DNA of 64,000 nt from Xestospongia muta (taxonomy: Eukaryota; Porifera; Demospongiae; Haplosclerida; Petrosiidae): contig OY848926.1 in assembly GCA_963693285.1 (NCBI GenBank), forward strand, positions 4,634,501-4,698,500, written 5' to 3'. The translations under genes and the position numbers were made by a program. Below the pieces are notes generated by a model, which was not told the origin of the DNA, did not search any database, and saw only the letters and a list, made by a program, of their open reading frames with translations. Shown piece by piece: positions 57,595 to 64,000 of the stretch; position 1 is the stretch's first letter; each line of letters opens with the position of its first letter.

Positions 57595-58828
57595 TTAATT
57601 GTAAATTTGATGGTTGATTCTATAAGGAGATGTATTGCAATATATTCCTTCTTCTCCACACTTCACTCTATATGTAACTGTGACTGCTATTGTAAATGAA
57701 ATGATCCAAAACAGTAACACAAAAATATTTAAAGCAAAGGCTGTCTTCTCCGCGACTCTCATCACATTATAGTGTCCTAAAGTAAATGCTCTTCGTGCCT
57801 ATAAATATAAAGAGATAGTGTGTTTATAATGAAACTGAAAGATGTAATACTTGACTGAATTGAACAGTATGGTAAACTGATGCCTTATGTGTTATAATGA
57901 CTCACTCTTGCTGCATAAACTATTGCAGGTATGGAACAACAAAGAGCTGGTATGCACCCAAACAAGATGCTCAGTAGTGTCAGGATGATTGAAAAAATCA
58001 AATAATTATCGTTCATTATACTTGTCTGGAAATAAAATGGCTCAATGATCAGTGGGCTATCTTCTATAACCACCGAGGTCATCTGTATATATAGGAAAGG
58101 GAATGAATGTTGTGATATTGTCAATGTCACATGCATTCATTGAGTCCTGCAATGTAAACTTACTACAAACACATAACTGTTGGTCACGCTGGCCAGTGCT
58201 AAAGTAATTATTATAAATGGAAATTCTAGTGTAGTATGGATGTACATCAAACAGTCCCACAATATATAAAACTGTATAGACTCAAGTAGCATGGTATGTA
58301 ATATTGTATTCTGAAATGTTATAGGATTGTGCTATTTTAGTGGCCTTCCTGATGTTACTGCATTATCCAACAGTACAGATTAAACTGATTAACATGCATA
58401 TTATTATTATAAAACTTACATCTATAGGTGGTAGGTATCTATTGTAACTACATGTCTACTATTCGATTCTGGTATGTACCTCATTGGATGATAGTGACTT
58501 TGAAACTCTGACTGATGAGTAGGAGAGATGAAATGAGCGTTGTGGAGGAGCAGGAAGAGAATGGCTTGAACTAGAGAGAACCAAAGGTGTTGCTACAGTA
58601 GCTAAAATTATAGAGAGTATTATGTATAAAACACATCATAACAAACTTATATCAGAATGTACAGATACTGTTAAAGAGTGAGCTAGTGCAGGTATGGATT
58701 ACTGGATGAGATGTCAGTCCATACTGTATAGTAAGTCTATTTTATACTGACATCAATGGTAGCAATCTGATATGTCTACAATATTGTATTTCGCAAGAAT
58801 CATTACTTGGTTACTTACGTTCAGCCAT
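57595..58828 (-). CDS. Gene P: divergent CD225 protein with CGxxGxxC tail
   Basis: Four exons: 58819-58828 (10 nt), 58480-58601, 57906-58082 and 57595-57798; 170 residues. N-terminus MAEPTVATPLVLSSSSHSLP, Ser-rich, without GYPPQ repeats. The third exon is again 177 nt: MTSVVIEDSPLIIEP, then the hydrophobic half LIFSIILTLLSILFGCIPAL with CCSIPAIVYAAR. The last exon begins ARRAFTLGHYNVM, includes AFALNIFVLLFWIISF with the LNI signature, and ends KCGEEGIYCNTSPY plus a short tail. An alternative start at the Met of exon 3 is possible but would lose the promoter-linked first exon. Its ATG is only 65 bp from that of CAMKMT on the other strand. Confidence 0.8.
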
Positions 58829-58893
58829 TGTTCAGCAGAACAGGAGGAGTGGCTGGTTATAATTATTTATAATTCTATAGGAGGAGGGGTCTG
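58829..58893. promoter_or_regulatory. divergent promoter region gene P / CAMKMT
   Basis: Only 65 bp between opposite start codons. Sequence includes GGAGGAGTGG and GGAGGAGGGG. No NRF1 palindrome. Bidirectional promoter function is inferred from spacing. Confidence 0.45.
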
Positions 58894-59805
58894 ATGGCTA
58901 AAGAATGCTCAAGTTTAGCAAGGAAAAGATGGGATCTTTTAAGAGCTGCTCTACTAAACAAGAGGACATCAGGATGTTCGATAGACTCAACTAATTCTGC
59001 TAGTGTCAGAAGATTCTCAACCTTTGACTTATTTAATATCCAAATGCTAACAAAATCATTACCTCAATATTTGGAAACTGGTTCTCAACCTGTCCAGTGG
59101 TTATCTTACCATTATACTAGTACAACACCAAATCTCAAAGATATTGATGTCAATGTAGCAATCATATCACAGGAGTTTACATTGCAGGAAATATTTGGTT
59201 TTAATAACACAGGCAACGTTTGCATATGGCCATCTGAAGAGGTGATGGCATTTTATTGTATGGAAAATTTCTTATCATTTAGAGGACTAAGTGTATGTGA
59301 ACTTGGTGCTGGCATGACTGGACTAGCTGGTATAATGTTGGCAGCAACCCAAACTCCGCATGAAGTGGTCTTGACTGATGGCAATGAAAAATCTGTAGAC
59401 AATTTAAAAGCTATAATACATGCTAATGGTTTCAAATCTCCATCAGTTATAGCTAGCAACCTATGTTGGGATGCAAGTAGACTTGAATCAGACTTTAGTT
59501 GTTTTATAAGACGTTTTGATGTCCTTTTGTGTGCCGATTGTCTCTTCTTCACAACAGTCCATAAAGATTTGGTAGTTGTGATGCAACAACTCTTAAAACC
59601 TAATGGAAGAGTATACATTTTTGCTCCAGATCGAAGTGGTACTTTTGAAATGTTCTGTGAAGTAGCAGAGGAATATTTTCGTGTAGAGTTTATCGACTGT
59701 TATCATGAGCTAGTTCAACAAAGGCATTCACAGTACGTGAGAGAATTGCAAAGTTATGATCCAAATATTCATTATCCAAAATGTGTGGTGTTGCATTTGA
59801 AATAA
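58894..59805 (+). CDS. CAMKMT: calmodulin-lysine N-methyltransferase
   Basis: Intron-less ORF of 303 residues beginning MAKECSSLARKRWDLLRAAL. The family transfers methyl groups from S-adenosylmethionine to a lysine of calmodulin. Seen in the sequence: SVRRFSTFDLF near residue 40, NNTGNVCIWPSEEVMAFYC, the SAM-binding motif I VCELGAGMTGLAG, VVLTDGNEKSVDN (acidic motif for the ribose hydroxyls), FDVLLCADCLFF (post-motif with substrate-side residues), and VYIFAPDRSGT. The length is close to the vertebrate enzyme. The absence of introns in a genome where neighbours have many short ones suggests a retrocopy or ancestral loss. It is tail-to-tail with the ankyrin/CH gene and head-to-head with gene P. 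Confidence 0.92.
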   Translation: MAKECSSLARKRWDLLRAALLNKRTSGCSIDSTNSASVRRFSTFDLFNIQMLTKSLPQYLETGSQPVQWLSYHYTSTTPNLKDIDVNVAIISQEFTLQEIFGFNNTGNVCIWPSEEVMAFYCMENFLSFRGLSVCELGAGMTGLAGIMLAATQTPHEVVLTDGNEKSVDNLKAIIHANGFKSPSVIASNLCWDASRLESDFSCFIRRFDVLLCADCLFFTTVHKDLVVVMQQLLKPNGRVYIFAPDRSGTFEMFCEVAEEYFRVEFIDCYHELVQQRHSQYVRELQSYDPNIHYPKCVVLHLK

Positions 59806-59981
59806 AATTGTCATTCAATTGATGTTGAAATAATAGCGATATAAAATACCAAATTCATTTCGCTAGTATTTCTTAATGACAATAGGTTGGTTGATATGAA
59901 CTGGTTTGTTAAAGGAGTTAAAAATAATATGTGGAGTTATAGTGTAAACTTAAAAATATATAACAAAATACATAAACAAAA

Positions 59982-62900
59982 TTATAGTACTTCACTTCCT
60001 GTCCATCTGAAAATATTTTTAAACATATTATACACAGCATGTTCATGTAGATCAGCCAAATCTGGAGGAGAAAAAGGCACTATGACTCATAAAAAAGATA
60101 TTTTAAATGTTCATGCTATACTATGCTTGAGAACTAGATCTTGATATTAATTAGTACAAGTGATGGTCATAGATTGTGAGAAATAAATATCATTCTGAGA
60201 AATTAATATCAATAAATTCCAGTTCAAGCATAACAATGTTAGTGATTAATATGATGTTACCTGCTGGTTCAAAATCTTTAGTATTGATACCAATTTTGGT
60301 CATAAATTCGTACGCCACCTTCCAATTATCTTGTCTATGAATTTTGATCTTTGGATTTTGCTTAAATCTCGGTGCTTTCTTCCCTGAGGCATTCTAAAAA
60401 TAGCAACAAATGATACAACATGTATGACATCATATAACTTACAGCTAATGCTAAAATTAGAATAACACCATCTGCTATTGATTTGAATAAATCATCAACT
60501 TGAGGTCTGCCTATCAATATCATTTGTGCATTAAGCCATTGCAAACATTTCTATTAACAGGTAAAGATGTTATTACTCACTGTACATGAATGATAAATCA
60601 AATACAAACCTTCTCTGCTGCTTCTTGCTTAACTCCAGATGTGATAACAGTCTAATAATAGCAAATATATTAACATTTACATATGACATATGTTGTAAAA
60701 ATGTTTGATGTACCTTCCAGTTTTTAATTATTTTCTTTTTTAATTTGCGCTGATAGTATTTATGAGCCTTGAGAATTCTTTCTTCAGTCTCAGCTTCAGC
60801 TTCGTTCTTGGCTTGGATCCAAGCCAAGAAAGCATTAGCCAGAAGGTCTACAATAATTAACAAGTATGTATAAGTACTTAAAGAAAGAATACGAGTACCT
60901 CTTCTGTGACCAAGTGCCATTTGTTCAGCTATTTCTCTCTACAAACAAATAATTTATTAATTATCGTACTACAAATACAAACATACAGCTTCTCTCAGTT
61001 GATGGATGTATGCTTTCCATGCTGACATTACTCTTCTTTCTGCTACAATTTTCTTAAAAAGACCAGCCATTTCTTCTTTGTTGTCCTAGAGATTGTATCA
61101 ATCATATATTGTATAGCTATGGAGCTCTCTACTTACAGCTTGATAGACTCTCTCATGTGGAATTTCCACAATGGTATCCAATGTCATAATAGGTTTACGA
61201 AAGATGGATGGATAGCGTTGGTTCTTCATTCTTTGCATAACTTCCTTGGCGATTCTGGCTCCATGGATCCCCATATTGCGAGCCATTATTGGCCTATCTC
61301 CATCTTCTAATTCCTCGCTAGAGTCTTCCTCGGATGATTCTGTCTCCTCTTCAGAGCTACTTGTGAAACTGCTGTCATCACTGCCATCCTCATGCATGAA
61401 CTGTTCTTTAACACGAACATCAATGGCTGGTTGTCTTTGTAATTTTGGTCTATTGGGTTGTAATACACCTTGTAAAGGAATCTGAGACAATCCCTGTGGT
61501 GGTGTTATTTTCCTTCTCATTGTAATAATATTTTGCTCAGTTTCTTCCATTGATTGTGAGTCTGGTGGTGAGCTGGTATGATAAGATTGCAATGCTTTCG
61601 GCTCTCTCCCTTGTGATGAGTTCAAAGCTTGATTTAACTGGTTCATAAAACTAGAGGGAAGTGGAGTGTCTCGCCTTTCAAAAGGAAGTGGTGGGGGTCT
61701 GTTCACTTTACTACGAGCACTTACTGCTTTTACAATAGGAGCAGTTGGTGTTGCTGTGTTCCTGCTTTCATCAGTGGGGGATACTTGAACTGGAGGTGGT
61801 GGAGCTGTTCTGATTGGTTTTGTTGTCGGTACTCCTCTTGTTGTATTTGAAGGGGAAAGTTTTGGTGAGTTTGTAGGTTGAGACAGTTCTTGATGTCTTT
61901 TCGGTGGAAGATCGGATTTAGGAATTAGAAAGTTGTCAAGAGAAGGAATGGGTGTGTCTTGGTGCTGTTGTCCTAATGATCGTCTCAGTCTTGGTGAGGG
62001 AGTCTTGGCAGGTTCGGTAGTAAGACTCTTGTTAATTGCACTTGGAACTTCTGACAAATCCTTTTTCTTTCGTTTTCTAACCTTTGCAAGTTTAGGCTTT
62101 GTTAGTTTCTTGTTCTTCTCACTGTCATCAGAATCACTTCCATCATCTTCATCATCGTGGTCATCATAAGCATCTCGTCCCCAGTTTGTTTTTTGCTGAA
62201 GTTCTTCCTTCAATGACATATTAGGTTTTGGTCTAGAATGGGCAACTCTACTCCTGCCCAGCAGGAACTCAACAGATGGAGGAGATGGAGGATTTGGAAT
62301 GGTCCATTGATAAGGATCAGCACTGGGTCGTCGTGGTTTGTGTGGCTGACTAGAGTCCCAACTTTTTGAATGCGGCAAATTTCCGGGAGTATTGCCTCTT
62401 TTTCCGAGCAACTTTGAAATCCACACAGAACCTCTTTTTTGAGCATTACTATTGAACAAAATAACTTAAACTTCTCCTCTTCAGTTGCTTACCTTGCATC
62501 CATATCATCAACAGATCTTTTAACATTGACAAATCTCTGAGTAGGATCTCCACTCTATTGTAACAAACAGTCTTATTGATTACATAATACAAAATCACTC
62601 ACTGATAATGATCTCGGTAGTGATGTAGTCTTCTCTTTTCTTGCCACTTTAGGCTAATAAATGAAGTTCAGAAATCACAATAAAATCACAAATTAAGTTG
62701 GTTAATAACCTGCATTGTTGTATCACCTAGTTGAGATGCAAGCTCTCGCTGGCCTTCCTTGACTGTATCTTCCAAGGATTTTAGGCTTTCCAATAACTGA
62801 AGATCATCTTGTTTTTCTTTGATAAATTGAGAACGTATTTCCTAAAATTGAGCAGTCAATAAATAAAATTAATGTCTGAGGCAATAAAATTAAGACTTCT

Positions 62901-64000
62901 AATTTATTTTTAGATCACATACATTCAATGACGATTGCTTGTATATCCTTACCATTTCTTGCTCTTCTTGTTCCTTCATAAGTGCCTCCTTTTTTCTTTT
63001 TCGTTCTGCCTCCTCTTTTGCAAGTTTCTCTTCAAAACGTCGACGCTTCTGTTCAGCTTCTGTCATAATGGTGTCATTTTCAAAATTCTCTTGCTCCTGA
63101 CTCAGAAGCTCTATCTCTTCTTTGCCCATTAGATCATGAAGAGTCTAAGCAAGGCAAGCTAAATGACCAGCCATGACTAGAGTACAAATGACTTACCTCC
63201 CATTGTCCTGACCCTCCTCCCTGTATATTATCCATCATGTACTCATCATCATCGTAAGCACTCATTGGCATCTAAAACAAGTAAGTTTAAAATTGTGTAA
63301 TATTCATTCCACTCACCATATGTGGTGGAGCATGTCTGTATTTGTCCATCAATTGTCCTTGAGTGGGGTTACTGCGCTGAAGTTTAGCTCCACGACCTGC
63401 AGGCTAGATTAGAAAACAAAAAATGTCACATAAAAATATTAAAACTAGATGCTGTGAATATCTGTGCATGATGAACTTACAGCACTAGTAACACTTCCAT
63501 TTATTCTACTTTTCATTAAAGTTTTGATGTAGTTATCAAGGTACGAAGCACATTTATGGTGTCCATGTTTTGAGGCAAGATCTCGAGGTGTGTTGCCTTC
63601 AATATCACATAAAGTTGGATCGGCATTATAGTCACATAGTAACTTTATTGCCCTAGTATGGAAGATAAAAAATCTATTGGAAATTATATTAAACTCACAA
63701 AATGTGGCCATTTTCTGCTGCATCATGCAAAGGAGTACTGTGATAATAGTCTCTCTCACTCCCAGTACATTCATTCTGCTGTAGTAACCAATGAATAATC
63801 TCCAAATGATCTATAAAGAACAACTAAAAGTCTTAAATAAATAAGGCATGACTTACTTTCTGCAGCAGCAAAATGCAATGAACAAGCTCCTTCAGAGGTT
63901 CTCAAACCACCAGGAGCTGTAGCTAATCCAAATTGAAATAAGAATTGAACAATATTAGTATGACCAGCAATGGTAGCTGCATGAAGAGGTGCTAAGCCTT
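59982..64000 (-). CDS. ankyrin-repeat, coiled-coil and calponin-homology protein, partial
   Basis: At least 18 exons in the window; the 5' end lies beyond 64000. Exons from the 5' side: 63857-64000, 63699-63810, 63481-63652, 63317-63403, 63197-63271, 62953-63144, 62710-62841, 62603-62653, 62493-62554, 61137-62448, 60987-61085, 60899-60938, 60714-60847, 60610-60651, 60443-60550, 60261-60393, 59982-60061. A small exon may be missed. Ankyrin repeats come first (GLAPLHAATIAGHTNIVQFL; TPLHDAAENGH; GNTPRDLASKHGHHKCASYL). Then come a charged coiled coil (RRRFEEKLAKEEAERKRKK), a long disordered exon rich in Pro/Ser with an acidic run, and basic helices (AWIQAKNEAEAETEERILK). The C-terminus resembles a calponin-homology domain (QWLNAQMILIGRPQVDDLF, SIADGVILILALA, then PRFKQNPKIKIHRQDNWKVA). 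Cytoskeletal scaffold role is inferred; I do not recognise a named orthologue. Confidence 0.75.

Noticed and set aside
59253..59618. 121-codon minus-strand ORF
   Set aside because: Antisense to the CAMKMT catalytic domain.

Overview
The window is animal genomic DNA: AT-rich, with short GT-AG introns and small exons. It carries a metazoan meiosis gene (MEIOB), an AQP8-like aquaporin, a calmodulin-lysine methyltransferase, an MFSD1-like transporter, and many genes of the IFITM-related CD225/dispanin family. Small introns, tight gene spacing and this content suit an early-branching invertebrate; a demosponge such as Amphimedon is my best guess, by inference only. No rRNA, tRNA, CRISPR array or viral gene was recognised.

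Layout. Bases 1-1113: 5' part of an MFSD1-like transporter (minus strand), running off the left edge. 2480-3728: a Pro/Tyr/Gln-rich gene related to the array but lacking the CD225 domain. 3945-6945: MEIOB, 13 exons, divergent from an AQP8-like aquaporin (7112-8465). 8991-51098: a ~42 kb array of two-pass CD225 genes. I count nine intact copies (B, C, D, F, H, J, K, L, M), two with a single nonsense codon (E, G), one 5' stub (I) and several exon relics. All are on the minus strand except H and I. 53868-54446: an unrecognised charged, Pro-rich protein. 54619-58828: three divergent CD225 genes (N, O, P) with shorter N-termini. 58894-59805: intron-less CAMKMT (plus). 59982-64000: a large ankyrin/coiled-coil/calponin-homology gene (minus), open at the right edge.

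The array has one stereotyped plan. A 7-nt first coding exon (ATGGAAG) follows a promoter that in 11 of 13 array-type genes holds the NRF1-like palindrome GCGCATGCGC (one with a last-base change). Then come a short Tyr/Pro exon, an exon of GYPPQ repeats that varies in length, an exon with a PPPY motif, a nearly invariant 177-nt exon for the first half of CD225, and a last exon with the second half plus a Tyr/Ser-rich tail that differs between copies. Most array members therefore share a promoter element and a membrane core while their terminal segments diverge.

The array grew by several kinds of duplication: 2.85-kb direct repeats (12.7-19.0 kb), an ~11.5-kb direct duplication (19.16-30.92 versus 37.26-48.51 kb), and inverted copies around 31-37 kb. 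Chimeric genes suggest recombination or conversion. Gene-free stretches hold several inverted-repeat (MITE-like) families, including one 330-bp element with a perfect 9-bp target duplication whose empty site survives in the paralogous block.
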